A stretch of DNA of 64,000 bases from Saltatorellus ferox (GTDB taxonomy: Bacteria; Planctomycetota; UBA1135; GCA-002686595). The stretch lies in NCBI GenBank assembly GCA_007751475.1, contig CP036434.1, positions 5,213,524-5,277,523 on the forward strand. The letters are read 5' to 3'. This document shows, in pieces, positions 46,484 to 54,964 of this stretch; position 1 is the first letter of the stretch; the number at the start of each line of letters is the position of its first letter. Below the pieces are notes generated by a model, which had not been told where the DNA came from, made no database searches, and worked only from the letters and a program-made list of their open reading frames with translations. Position numbers and translations under genes: made by a program.

Positions 46484-46718
46484 GAGCCTGCATGGGCCGA
46501 TCCGCGGGGCAGCCCCCTACGATCTCGCGAGTGATGATCTGCGCCAGCGCCGGCGCCAGCCCGATGCGCCGGCGCGCCCACGGCTCCCCGGGGCGCGAAT
46601 CACGCTCAGCTCGCGGTCACTTCGTCAGAGTGACCTCCACACAGCAGCCTGGAGCGTGCCCTCGCCCGTGCCCTCCCGCCCCACCGATGCAGCACCTCGC
46701 CACCTCGTTGGAAAGTCG

Positions 46719-47705
46719 CTACTCGTCCTGCTCGCCCTTCACCGACTTCGGCAAGCCGGCCCGAGCAGACCCCCACCAGTTCCGCCAGGCACTCGCGTCA
46801 ACGGATTCAGGCTGAGAGGGAAGCCCCGCGGCTGCCGCTTTTTCCTGAACATGGGAAGTGAATCGAGCGCGCCACTCTTCGAGCTTCGCCGTCGCCTCGT
46901 CGAAACGGTGGAGCGCGCCAGCGATGCGGCTGTTCTCCCGGTCCTTCCAGGCGTCTTTCGAGCCTTGCCACCCTTTCGGTTTGCGACCGGGCCTCTCACG
47001 CTCTAGCTTGCGGCGCGCCTTCGAGCGCTCGTCGAGCTTCTCTTCCAACTCGCCGAACAGGGCCACGACTTCCCCGATCGCGGGTACGGTCCCGAGCCCG
47101 AAGAGTCCGTCGACCAGTGGAAGCGCGTCATCGCTGAACAGGTAGAGCCGCGCGAGTTCGCCGAGTGGCTCCGAACAGCGGTCATCGCGCCACCCCAGAA
47201 GCGCCTCGGAAACGGCCTTGGTGTAGGCAACCAGCTCCCGCAGGTACTCGGCCTTGACCTCTAGCAAGACACCCAGGCGCTCCAGCTGTTGAACGGCGTC
47301 GTCGTCGCCGACTTCGGGCACCTTGGCAAGCACCTTCTGAAGCTGCTCGTCGGACTTCTGGTAGGTCTTCTCCATCTCTCCGGCTGCTTCGACCAGCGCC
47401 AGGAGCGCGGCTTCACTTTCCTTGCGCTTGCCCAGTAGCGTCGCGGCGGTCGCCGGCACCCCCATGGAGTCGTCCTCGAGCCCCCTCTCCAGCGCAGCCA
47501 CGACCTCATCCGGCGTGGCGGTCTCTGCCGGCACCTTGGCGATCTTCTCCAGAATGAGGACCCGGCCTTCGGATTCTTTCGTTCGACGTAAGTCGCCGAG
47601 AAGACTGTCGAGATCCTGGGCCCCCGCGGCCCCCGCGCCCGCTGCGCCCGCGAGACACACGATCACAGGGAGAAGGCGAGGGACGATTCGGAGCCGATAG
47701 CGCAT
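46719..47705 (-). CDS. Secreted helical protein of unknown function
   Basis: 328 residues from the ATG at 47705, chosen because a signal peptide follows ('LRIVPRLLPVIVCLAGAAG', ending at AQ). The remainder is predicted helical, with segments like HEAT repeats ('EVVAALERGLEDDSMGVPAT') and a charged coiled-coil-like stretch ('EKLDERSKARRKLERERPG'). I recognise no family or catalytic motif. The longer upstream frame extends through weakly coding sequence. Confidence 0.65.
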   Translation of the reverse strand: MRYRLRIVPRLLPVIVCLAGAAGAGAAGAQDLDSLLGDLRRTKESEGRVLILEKIAKVPAETATPDEVVAALERGLEDDSMGVPATAATLLGKRKESEAALLALVEAAGEMEKTYQKSDEQLQKVLAKVPEVGDDDAVQQLERLGVLLEVKAEYLRELVAYTKAVSEALLGWRDDRCSEPLGELARLYLFSDDALPLVDGLFGLGTVPAIGEVVALFGELEEKLDERSKARRKLERERPGRKPKGWQGSKDAWKDRENSRIAGALHRFDEATAKLEEWRARFTSHVQEKAAAAGLPSQPESVDASAWRNWWGSARAGLPKSVKGEQDE

Positions 47706-48133
47706 GACGGTGTGATCAACCAGTGAGAGGACTCCACTTCGCTGGAGCGGTGCAACGCTACCACGAAGGTATCGAAGAGTCATTGGAGCGCTCCGTTTCG
47801 TACGCGGTCACGGGCTGAAATCGGTCTCCACGACATCGTGAGGCCTGCACGCCGCAGTCCAGCCAGCCAACGACCCGCGTGATGAGGCGACGCGACGAGC
47901 GCCGGCGGGGGCTTCCCGCCGAGCACGGAGTGCGCGAAGTCGATCATCCGACTCCGGATGGGGCGACACATGCGCTTCAGCGTCGTCCGGCCCACCTCAT
48001 CGTTCTTGAACAAGTGCCAGATTCGGAGGACGGCGCCGATGTCGAGAGACTGGACGGTTGAGCGCGAGTGGCAGTTCCCGGTGGGGAGCGAGGCAGTCGG
48101 GGAGGGACATGGAGAGGGTGCCCTACCGCCGGA
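47706..48133. other. Intergenic stretch without a supported gene
   Basis: Between two minus-strand genes. A minus-strand frame at 47780-48013 could encode 77 residues, but codon bias is weak and nothing is recognisable. I see no clear repeat or RNA. Confidence 0.3.
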
Positions 48134-49249
48134 TCAGCGGAACTGGATTCGCAAAGCGTTGCCCAGACCCGTCACGAGGGGCATCGCCGGATCGCGGTAC
48201 CACATCTGGACGTAGAGGGAGTCGCCCGACCGTAGCGCGCGTGGACCCACGATCGTGGGGACAGCGCCTGGATCGATCGTGAACGTCAGCTGACCCGACG
48301 CGTCCGCGGCGGGCACCTGGCCCGCCGGCAGGTAGCGAAAGAACGGCCGTCCAAGGCAGAAGCCCTGCATGGGTCCGATGGAGACGGGGGCCGTCGGCCT
48401 GGCCGATACGAGGGGAATCGCGGTGCTCAGCGCCGGGAGTCCAACCGCGGCGAAGGTCGCACCGCCAGCCGTCAGGTCTGCGCTGCCGACGAAGTACATG
48501 CCCACGGACGCAGTCGACGTGGGCGAGTCCGACGGACAGATCGTCATCTGCTCACCTCCGAAGTTGTGTTCCATCCGGCGGACGACGACGCTCGCACCCG
48601 TCACGCTGCCTTGAACGAACTGCGAAAACCTCGGGAATCCAGGGCTCGTCGAACCCTGGAGCGTGAGCACCGGAACCCCGTCGACCTGGAGCGTGGCGAG
48701 GTCGGTAGCGGTGTCGATCTCGAGCCGGTAGTTGCGAAAAGGCGAGGTCGAGCCGATCGGGGCCGACGCTGCCATCGATCCGTGGGAGGTGCTGGTCGCG
48801 TAGCGATTCGTGAGGAGCAAATCGGTGCTTCCGATTTGGAGTTGCCAGTCCCCCGGCGTCCCGGGATGGTCGAGGTGGAAATAGACCGGCAAGCCGCCCG
48901 AGCCGGGCTGTGTCAGCGCGAGTTCGACCTCGAAACGGAGCACGGACGGGATCGGATCATTGGAGAACGAAAAGTCCTGGCTCATCCTCGCGGCGTCGGC
49001 CGGCCTGGCACTGGCATCCAGCACCACTCCTGCGGGACTGTAGGAGACCACCGCCTGGGATGGCCCCTGGCTCGCGGGATATACGCCGGTGGAGAGCTGC
49101 CACGGCGGTTCGGCGCTACCGGGAGGGAGTCCGGCAGATGCGTCGTACGACACATCTTGCCAGGCATCGGCGGAGGAGCTGAGAAAGAGGACGGAACCGG
49201 CAAGAACCAGGCCGCGCAACAGCGAGAGCCGTTTGGAAACGTAATGCAT
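48134..49249 (-). CDS. Secreted protein with shared C-terminal domain
   Basis: 371 residues from the ATG at 49249 (MHYVSKRLSLLRGLVLAGSV, a signal peptide ending near ADA). The longest frame starts at 49306, but its extra 19 codons lie inside the arm of an inverted-repeat element, so I reject that start. Residues about 90-235 resemble a concanavalin-like beta-sandwich ('LRFEVELALTQPGSG', 'YRLEIDTATDLATLQVDGVP'), which could bind sugars. The last 140 residues are a diverged form of the C-terminal domain of other secreted proteins here ('GFCLGRPFFRYLPAGQVP', 'MWYRDPAMPLVTGLGNAL'). Confidence 0.72.
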   Translation of the reverse strand: MHYVSKRLSLLRGLVLAGSVLFLSSSADAWQDVSYDASAGLPPGSAEPPWQLSTGVYPASQGPSQAVVSYSPAGVVLDASARPADAARMSQDFSFSNDPIPSVLRFEVELALTQPGSGGLPVYFHLDHPGTPGDWQLQIGSTDLLLTNRYATSTSHGSMAASAPIGSTSPFRNYRLEIDTATDLATLQVDGVPVLTLQGSTSPGFPRFSQFVQGSVTGASVVVRRMEHNFGGEQMTICPSDSPTSTASVGMYFVGSADLTAGGATFAAVGLPALSTAIPLVSARPTAPVSIGPMQGFCLGRPFFRYLPAGQVPAADASGQLTFTIDPGAVPTIVGPRALRSGDSLYVQMWYRDPAMPLVTGLGNALRIQFR

Positions 49250-49260
49250 ATCGATACCAG

Positions 49261-49581
49261 TGGTCTGGAACAGAGGTCCCATTCCCATGTAAGAGCTCCA
49301 TTCCAACCCTGGAAGGGCGCGTTGACGAAGGCGTAGCCGTTCGTTCCGTTGAGGAAGCGCAGCGCAGCCAGCAGCCTGTTGAGAAACAGAGGTTTGTGGA
49401 GTAGTGGCGTCCGATTCCGAATCAAGGCGAAGTCACTTCCTCATGGTTGGATGCCATTTGGATAGTTACTTCCACGCAGAGTCGGGATCGGACGGCGCTG
49501 CTCCGCGAATCGCTGTTTTTCAACAGGCCGCCAGGGCTCGAATGGGGCCATACATGGGAAAGGGACTCCTGTTTCGGACCA
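49261..49581. repeat. Long nested inverted-repeat element (first copy)
   Basis: The outer arms are 49261-49312 (TGGTCTGGAACAGAGGTCCC onward) and 49531-49581 (ending AGGGACTCCTGTTTCGGACCA), about 80% complementary by eye. An inner pair of arms, 49371-49426 and 49477-49530, pairs through GTTGAGAAACAG against CTGTTTTTCAAC and CGTCCGATTCCGA against TCGGGATCGGACG. Between outer and inner left arms lies a block (about 49313-49370) found in opposite orientation in the element at 52446-52606. The whole could fold into one long imperfect hairpin. The rest of the gap, 49582-49782, shows no gene. Confidence 0.75.
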
Positions 49582-49782
49582 TTAGTCGGCTCGATCGACC
49601 CGGTCACAGCTCGTCGGGCAGAAGCCATGACGAGCCCGGAACCTCGCAACGGATAGTTCCCCAACGAGGGCCCCGAGCACACGGAAGCGACATGAGCCCT
49701 ATCGGCAGCCCCATTTCCGGGGGAAAGTGAGTGGCGGGGGCAGCCGCACGGGGTCCCTCTCGCGAACGCCTCCTGCCATCCC

Positions 49783-51195
49783 ATGCGATGCCTCCCCCAA
49801 TCCGTGGCGCCCCAGCGCCTCTCTGATTCGCCCCCAGACCTGGTCCCTCTTTTGCTCGCCCGTGCCACGTTCGGTTACACCCCCGAGGAAGCCGGGCGGG
49901 TGCGGAGCGTGGGTCACGACGCCTGGCTTGCGGAACAACTCCAGCCGGAACGCATCGACGACTCCGAGCTCGACGCGGAACTCACGCGCTGGCCTTGGCT
50001 GGCCCGTGACATCCGCTTCACGATCGGAAAGGAGAAGTTCGACCCACGACAACTTCGGTCCGAGTTCAAGGGGATCCGCCTCCTGCGCGCCGTGAAGTCG
50101 AAGCGACAACTCCTCGAACGCGCCGTGGAGTATTGGTCCAATCACTTCAGCGTCTACATCGGCGCCCTGGCGCGGATCTTCGACGACTCGGCGGCGTGGC
50201 GACCCCATGTGCTGGGACGCTTCGAGGACCTACTCATCGCGGTCACCCGGTCGCCGACGATGATCTTCTACCTCGACAATCACTCCAACACCGCAGGGGC
50301 CGCCAACGAGAATCTGGCCCGTGAGATCTTGGAGTTGCACACGTTGGGATCCGACGGCCCGTATACCGAGTCGGACGTACGTGAGCTGGCGCGGGCACTC
50401 ACGGGCTGGACCTTCGAAGCCGACAAGGAGTCGCCGGACTTCGGCGGTTACCGGTTCGACGAGTCCAGGCACGACGCAGGGCCAAAGGAGATCCTCGGGA
50501 TCTCCTTCCCTGCAGGCGGTGGCGACCAGGATGTGCTGACGGTCCTTCGGCACCTGGCGAAGAAGCCCGAGACGGCGGACCACGTGGTACGCCGCATGGC
50601 CCGGTGGTTCCTGGGAGTACCAGTGCCGGATGAGATTGTCGAGGACGGCAAGGGACGCTGGTTCGAAACGGATGGAGACCTCCGGGAGGTGCTCCGAACG
50701 CTCCTCAGTGAAGCGGCCATCGCATGCCTGGCCGCCGCAGGACAGACGAGCTTCCGCCGCCCCCTCGAGTGGTTGACGGCGGTGTACCGTGGGTCAGGCG
50801 CTGCCTTCCCTGAACCAGCCCATGCCCACCGGCTCGCACAGCGCTTGGGTCAAGCACCCTACGAGTGGTACTCCCCGGACGGGTACCCCGACGACCGTGC
50901 GAGCTGGGTGGGCCTGATGGAGCCGCGCTGGGCCGCGGCCTCCGAGATCGTTAGAGGTTCCGCCCAGGCCGGGCAGGCCGCCCTGGCCACGCTGGGCCAG
51001 GTCGTCGCGTCGTGCCCGCGCGAGTCGTGGGCCGCGCGGCTCGACGCCCATTGGACCGGCGGGCGCCTCCGCCCCCAAGAAGTGCACGAGATCCAGGCCT
51101 ACCTCGACGCGTTGCCCACGGAGACTCCCCCCGAAGCCGCCCTCGCCGACGCGTGCGAACTCATTCTCACTTGCCCGAGCTTCCATGAAATCTGA
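49783..51195 (+). CDS. DUF1800 family protein
   Basis: 470 residues. DUF1800 landmarks are all present: 'LLLARATFGYTPEEAGRV' at the start, 'LLERAVEYWSNHFSVYI', 'TRSPTMIFYLDNHSNTAG', 'NENLAREILELHTLGSDG', 'TESDVRELARALTGW' and 'RRMARWFLGVPVPDEIV'. Function is unknown; in Planctomycetota and relatives these genes nearly always precede a DUF1501 gene, as here, where the next gene overlaps by 11 bases. No signal peptide is visible. The pair is bracketed by two long inverted-repeat elements. Confidence 0.9.
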   Translation: MRCLPQSVAPQRLSDSPPDLVPLLLARATFGYTPEEAGRVRSVGHDAWLAEQLQPERIDDSELDAELTRWPWLARDIRFTIGKEKFDPRQLRSEFKGIRLLRAVKSKRQLLERAVEYWSNHFSVYIGALARIFDDSAAWRPHVLGRFEDLLIAVTRSPTMIFYLDNHSNTAGAANENLAREILELHTLGSDGPYTESDVRELARALTGWTFEADKESPDFGGYRFDESRHDAGPKEILGISFPAGGGDQDVLTVLRHLAKKPETADHVVRRMARWFLGVPVPDEIVEDGKGRWFETDGDLREVLRTLLSEAAIACLAAAGQTSFRRPLEWLTAVYRGSGAAFPEPAHAHRLAQRLGQAPYEWYSPDGYPDDRASWVGLMEPRWAAASEIVRGSAQAGQAALATLGQVVASCPRESWAARLDAHWTGGRLRPQEVHEIQAYLDALPTETPPEAALADACELILTCPSFHEI

Positions 51196-52477
51196 CCCTC
51201 CTTCGCAGGCTCACCCAGCCTCGACGTGGACCCGGCGATCGTTCCTCTGCGTAGCGGGCGCAGCGGGCGGTGCGGCGATCGTAGGACCACCGTCGTGCAG
51301 CCGCCCCAAGCCTCGTCGGGGCTCCCATGACACGCTGGTGGTCATCTTCCTGCGCGGCGGCATGGACGGGTTGAGCCTGGTGGTGCCCTACGGCGACGAC
51401 CTGTACTACAAGCGTCGGCGACGCATCGCCGTTCCCCGTTCGAAGGTGCACGACCTCGATGGGTACTTCGGTTTGAACGACGCGGCGGGGGCCCTACTGC
51501 CACTCTACGAATCGGGGCGTCTGGCGATCGCTCAGTTGGTGGGCCATGTCCAAGCATCGCGCTCCCACTTCCAATCGATGCGGCACATCGAAGAGGCCAA
51601 CGCCGAGATCGGGACGCTCGGCAGCGGCTGGATCGCTCGGCACCTGGCTCACACGCCGGCGAGCGGCACGGGTCCCGCGCGGGCCATCGCGTTGCAATCG
51701 ACACTCCCACCTGCACTCCAGGGTGGGCCGGCGACCGTCCCGGTCCCCAGCCTGGCGAGCTTCGGCTTCCGCGGACCTGCGTCAGGTCGATCCGCTCGCA
51801 TGGCTTGTTTGGAACGGATGTACGCCTCCGCCCCGGAGCCCCACCGCAGCTCGGGCGTGGCCGCCCTCGGCCTCGTCCACGAGCTCGCTGCCATCGACTT
51901 CGTCCACCGCAAGCCGGCAGGGGGCGCGGAGTATCCCAAGGGCAAGTTCGGCCGCGCGCTCTACGAAACGGCGTCACTCATCAAGAGCCGGACGGGGGTC
52001 GAGGTGATCGAAGCGGACTTTGGCGGATGGGACGACCACCGGGACCTTGGCCCCACCGACGGCGCATTCGCCGCGCGGGCCCACGAACTCTCCGAGGCCC
52101 TCGGCGCCTTCATGACCGACCTTGGCGACGACGCTGAACGCGTCACGATCCTCGTCCTGAGTGAATTTGGACGCGGCGCGGGCATGAACGGAAGCGGTGG
52201 GACCAGCCACGGCCGCGGGGGCACCGCCTTGGTCCTCGGGGGCGCCCATGTGCAGGGCGGGAGAATCCACGGAGCATGGCCTGGCCTCGGCAGGGACCAG
52301 CTCGACAACGGTGCGATCCAGGTCACGCTGGACGTCCGCGACCTCCTCTCGGAAACGCTGAGCCACCGCCTGGGCACGTCGAACCTCGACGCGGTTTTGC
52401 CGGGGCATAGCCCCACGCCCTTGGGGATCCTCAGTCGGCCGTCCAAGTGGTCCGGAACAGAAGTCCCTTTCATATGA
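51185..52477 (+). CDS. DUF1501 family protein with Tat signal
   Basis: 430 residues. A twin-arginine signal 'TWTRRSFLCVAGAAGGAAIV' at about 14-33 indicates folded export. DUF1501 motifs follow: 'LVVIFLRGGMDGLSLVVPYG', 'LYESGRLAIAQLVGHVQA', 'DFGGWDDHRDLG' and 'VLSEFGRGAGMNGSGGTSHG'. The fold is alkaline-phosphatase/sulfatase-like, but no activity is established. It overlaps the DUF1800 gene by 11 bases. The last ten residues (SKWSGTEVPFI) and the stop are encoded by the left arm of the inverted-repeat element at 52446-52606, so the original C-terminus seems to have been replaced. Confidence 0.88.
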   Translation: MKSDPPSQAHPASTWTRRSFLCVAGAAGGAAIVGPPSCSRPKPRRGSHDTLVVIFLRGGMDGLSLVVPYGDDLYYKRRRRIAVPRSKVHDLDGYFGLNDAAGALLPLYESGRLAIAQLVGHVQASRSHFQSMRHIEEANAEIGTLGSGWIARHLAHTPASGTGPARAIALQSTLPPALQGGPATVPVPSLASFGFRGPASGRSARMACLERMYASAPEPHRSSGVAALGLVHELAAIDFVHRKPAGGAEYPKGKFGRALYETASLIKSRTGVEVIEADFGGWDDHRDLGPTDGAFAARAHELSEALGAFMTDLGDDAERVTILVLSEFGRGAGMNGSGGTSHGRGGTALVLGGAHVQGGRIHGAWPGLGRDQLDNGAIQVTLDVRDLLSETLSHRLGTSNLDAVLPGHSPTPLGILSRPSKWSGTEVPFI

Positions 52478-52606
52478 ATGGCCCCATTCGAGCCCTGGCT
52501 GCGTTGCGTTTCCTCAACGGAACTACGGCTACGCCTTCGTCAACGCGCCTTGCCAGGGCTCGAATGGAGCTCATACATCTGAAAGGGACTTCTGTTCCGG
52601 ACCACT
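52446..52606. repeat. Long inverted-repeat element (second copy)
   Basis: The arms are 52446-52498 (AGTGGTCCGGAACAGAAGTC onward to AGCCCTGG) and 52552-52606 (CCAGGGCTCGAATGG onward, ending AAGTCC-type sequence and CCGGACCACT), close to exact reverse complements at both ends. The centre (52499-52551) carries the block GCGTTTCCTCAACGGAACTA followed by CGGCTACGCCTTCGTCAACG, present in reverse orientation at 49313-49370. It lacks the inner second palindrome of the first copy. The sequence from 52607 to 52783 holds nothing I recognise. Confidence 0.78.
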
Positions 52607-52783
52607 AGAGGCTACGGGGCAGGCCTTTCCAGGATGCCGCGCGACCCTCGCCACCACAGGCTTCAGCGCGGCACAGCTTCGGGGCCCCAGGGGTCGCCCG
52701 AGAACGGTCGTGTGGCCAGTCGTGAAGGGTGCTAGCGAGGGATCGGGCCTCGGCTATCATGGTGTGGACAGTGAGCCTGCGCG

Positions 52784-53185
52784 ATGAATGACCAGCATGA
52801 GCCAAAGCGATTCCAGGGCCGGAGCCCGGCCCCGCAGAACGACCGGCCGGGCCGGATTTCTCGGATCGTGATCGTGCTGCTGGCGTACTTCGGCTTCGTC
52901 GTCGTCGGCCTGGCGCAGATGCACTCCATGGGTGCCTGGCCCTTCGCGGCCATCGCGCCCGGGCTGTCCCTGCAGGTCTGGGTGGATGATCTGGCCGCGT
53001 CCCACGATCTATGGCCGAACGGCGCCATTGGAGGAGCGCTGATGTGCGGCCTGTCCGCTCTGTACTATGGGAGCATCTACTGGTCCGCGGGACGAACCGC
53101 GGGCAGGAGAGCCTATGCGCCGGTGGTGGCGATCGCCGTGACGACGGTGCTGCTGGTCCGCTACCACATGACGCTGCGGATGTAG
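52784..53185 (+). CDS. Small three-helix membrane protein, unknown function
   Basis: 133 residues with a hydrophilic N-terminus (about 1-26) and three predicted membrane helices: 'ISRIVIVLLAYFGFVVVGLA', 'GGALMCGLSALYYGSIYW' and 'AYAPVVAIAVTTVLLVRY'. I do not recognise the family. The codon bias is consistent with a real gene. Confidence 0.6.
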   Translation: MNDQHEPKRFQGRSPAPQNDRPGRISRIVIVLLAYFGFVVVGLAQMHSMGAWPFAAIAPGLSLQVWVDDLAASHDLWPNGAIGGALMCGLSALYYGSIYWSAGRTAGRRAYAPVVAIAVTTVLLVRYHMTLRM

Positions 53186-53650
53186 CGGACCTGCTGCAAC
53201 TCCGCATGTGCGCGACCTTCAGCAGAAATCCCTCGCCCCGGCAGCGCTCATGGGTGAAGCGCGGCGAGTCGGTTCCTGACACCGCACCTCCCTGCCCATG
53301 GGAAGCGGCGCTCCTCGCATGCGACCGGTAGGCGCGCCCGCACGTCATCGACCCACTCGCGGTAGGTTCAAGGACATGCAGGCAGTCGACCCCATCGAGG
53401 AATCCTCCGAAGGCGCCTTCGAGTCCCAGGGGTTCCAGGGCGCGATCTCGGCCAGTTCCGCGCCACGGACGTCAGCCTATCGGCGCCAGGAGGCGCACGG
53501 CAGCCCGTGGTCGTCACGGCCTTGGACATGGAGATCTACGGTCTTCCGCAGTTCCGACGCTGAAGCCGGCGAGACGTGGGCGGCGGTACCGACCCGACAC
53601 AGCTGACCTTTTTCCCTCGGGCCGGGGCCGTCCGTGTCCGGCCCGTCCCA
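53186..53650. other. Intergenic stretch without a supported gene
   Basis: No coding sequence stands out. CGGCGGTACCGACCCGACAC at about 53581-53600 resembles the head of the GGCGGTACC repeat family and may be a decayed copy. A frame at 53298-53606 could be read, but its codon use is not gene-like. Confidence 0.35.
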
Positions 53651-54631
53651 TCAACGCAGGCCGACGATGCGCGCGTACCGGAAGTAGGCGCTCAGCGTCA
53701 TGACCCCGAAGGCCGTTGCGCGGGCCTCGCCGAATCCCCGCTCCGGAAGGAAACTGCCGCGCAGCTCGCCCTTCAACACCTGCCTCGGCAGGACGGACGT
53801 CTTGATGCCCACGTTCGCCTTCTTCCATATCTCACCACCGCATTGATACGCGGCGAACGTGATGAGCAGTCGCGACTCGGGATCCAGCGCGTCCCAGAGA
53901 TCCGGCACGTCCATCAGCTTCGCCATGGCGGTGATGGCTGGCTCATCCATCGACTGCGCCGCCGTCGGTCCCTGGACCATGAAGCCGACCAGACAGCGGA
54001 GCGCGACCTTGCCCCCATCGAGATGGGCAGGGTCGCCTTCGAGCGACACCATCCGCTGGAGCGCATAGCGCGCCGCGATGAGCTCCACGCTGTCCACTGG
54101 CGCTCCCGACTCACGCGCTGAGACCAAGGCAATGGCGGCCCATCCGGTCGCTCGCGCTGTCCCGAAGCCGCCATCTTCGCGCTGAGCACCCAGAAGCGCG
54201 CGGACAGCCAGCCCGCGAGCCGCTTCGCCCTCTTCCCACGCCGACTCTCTCTCCACGAAGATCAGCTCCGAGATCGCGTAGGTGGCCCACGCATGGTCGA
54301 GCAGCTCCTTCTCGTTCCTGAGCGAGGCCACGTCGAAGACACCGATGCAGCCGGTCTCGGGATCCTGCTGGGCGAGCAGCCAGCGAGCGGCTTTCCCGAC
54401 CGAGTCCTTCCACGGCCCGGCGGCTCGTCCGCTGCCGTCGCCGATCATCGACAGGAGCTGCAGCGACGTGACGCCCACAGCGCCGACTGCCTGGTCGCCC
54501 TGCCAGGAACCGCCCGCCGACTGGCTCTGAACGATGCGTGGAAGATCGGGAATCGCATCGTCCTGCTGAGCGTAAGCGAGGGGAAGGACGGCGAGGAAGA
54601 GCGGCAAAGCCGCAAGCGCCTGGTTGATCAT
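53651..54631 (-). CDS. Secreted squalene-cyclase/prenyltransferase-like repeat protein
   Basis: 326 residues. The signal peptide 'LAALPLFLAVLPLAYA' ends before QQ. The mature part has alpha/alpha-barrel QW-type repeats: 'IVQSQSAGGSWQGDQAVG', 'AARWLLAQQDPETGCIGVFD' and 'RALLGAQREDGGFGTARATG'. There is no DxDD acid motif, so terpene cyclisation is unlikely. Exported proteins of this fold in Planctomycetota have no settled function. It resembles the C-terminal domain of the giant protein at 14109-18092. Confidence 0.78.
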   Translation of the reverse strand: MINQALAALPLFLAVLPLAYAQQDDAIPDLPRIVQSQSAGGSWQGDQAVGAVGVTSLQLLSMIGDGSGRAAGPWKDSVGKAARWLLAQQDPETGCIGVFDVASLRNEKELLDHAWATYAISELIFVERESAWEEGEAARGLAVRALLGAQREDGGFGTARATGWAAIALVSARESGAPVDSVELIAARYALQRMVSLEGDPAHLDGGKVALRCLVGFMVQGPTAAQSMDEPAITAMAKLMDVPDLWDALDPESRLLITFAAYQCGGEIWKKANVGIKTSVLPRQVLKGELRGSFLPERGFGEARATAFGVMTLSAYFRYARIVGLR

Positions 54632-54693
54632 GACGGGGATTCTCCACGGGCCGGAACGCGACGCGCCAGAGAGGGTTCAACCCATCCAGTGGA

Positions 54694-54849
54694 TCAGTCC
54701 ACGAAGGTTACCGCGAGAGCGTCGCTGAAGAACGACGGAGCCCCCTGTCGCCCCTCGACCCGTCCGGGTCGACTTGCCTCGCCCACCGCTCGACAGATCA
54801 GAGTGACCACCACCGCGGCCTGGAGCGCGTCCGCGACCCCGCCCATCCC
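54694..54849 (-). pseudogene. Possible 3' remnant of an unidentified gene
   Basis: On the minus strand this stretch reads 'VADALQAAVVVTLICRAVGE', then 'QGAPSFFSDALAVTFVD' and a TGA, with GC3-rich codons. The frame has no real start: immediately upstream on this strand lies the 38-base repeat at 54854-54891. It looks like the end of a gene cut off by that repeat. I cannot name the family. The remainder of 54632-54964 shows nothing else. Confidence 0.35.
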
Positions 54850-54853
54850 ACCC

Positions 54854-54891
54854 GTGCAATATTTCGCCATCCCGATCGAAATTCCCATCCG
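54854..54891 (+). repeat. 38-base dispersed repeat, copy 1
   Basis: GTGCAATATTTCGCCATCCC followed by GATCGAAATTCCCATCCG. Ungapped relatives of the same length are at 57271-57308 and 60946-60983, all in the same orientation. Here it adjoins a gene remnant on its left and the sulfatase promoter region on its right. Confidence 0.65.
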
Positions 54892-54964
54892 CCGGTGGTG
54901 GGACGGCAAGTAATGGCACGGCCTCCCTCCGGACTCTGTTCTTTGGAACTGATAGGCTCGGGCC

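Noticed and set aside
49250..49306. N-terminal extension of the secreted protein at 48134-49249
   Set aside because: The extra 19 codons lie inside the arm of an inverted-repeat element, and a good signal peptide starts right after them at 49249.
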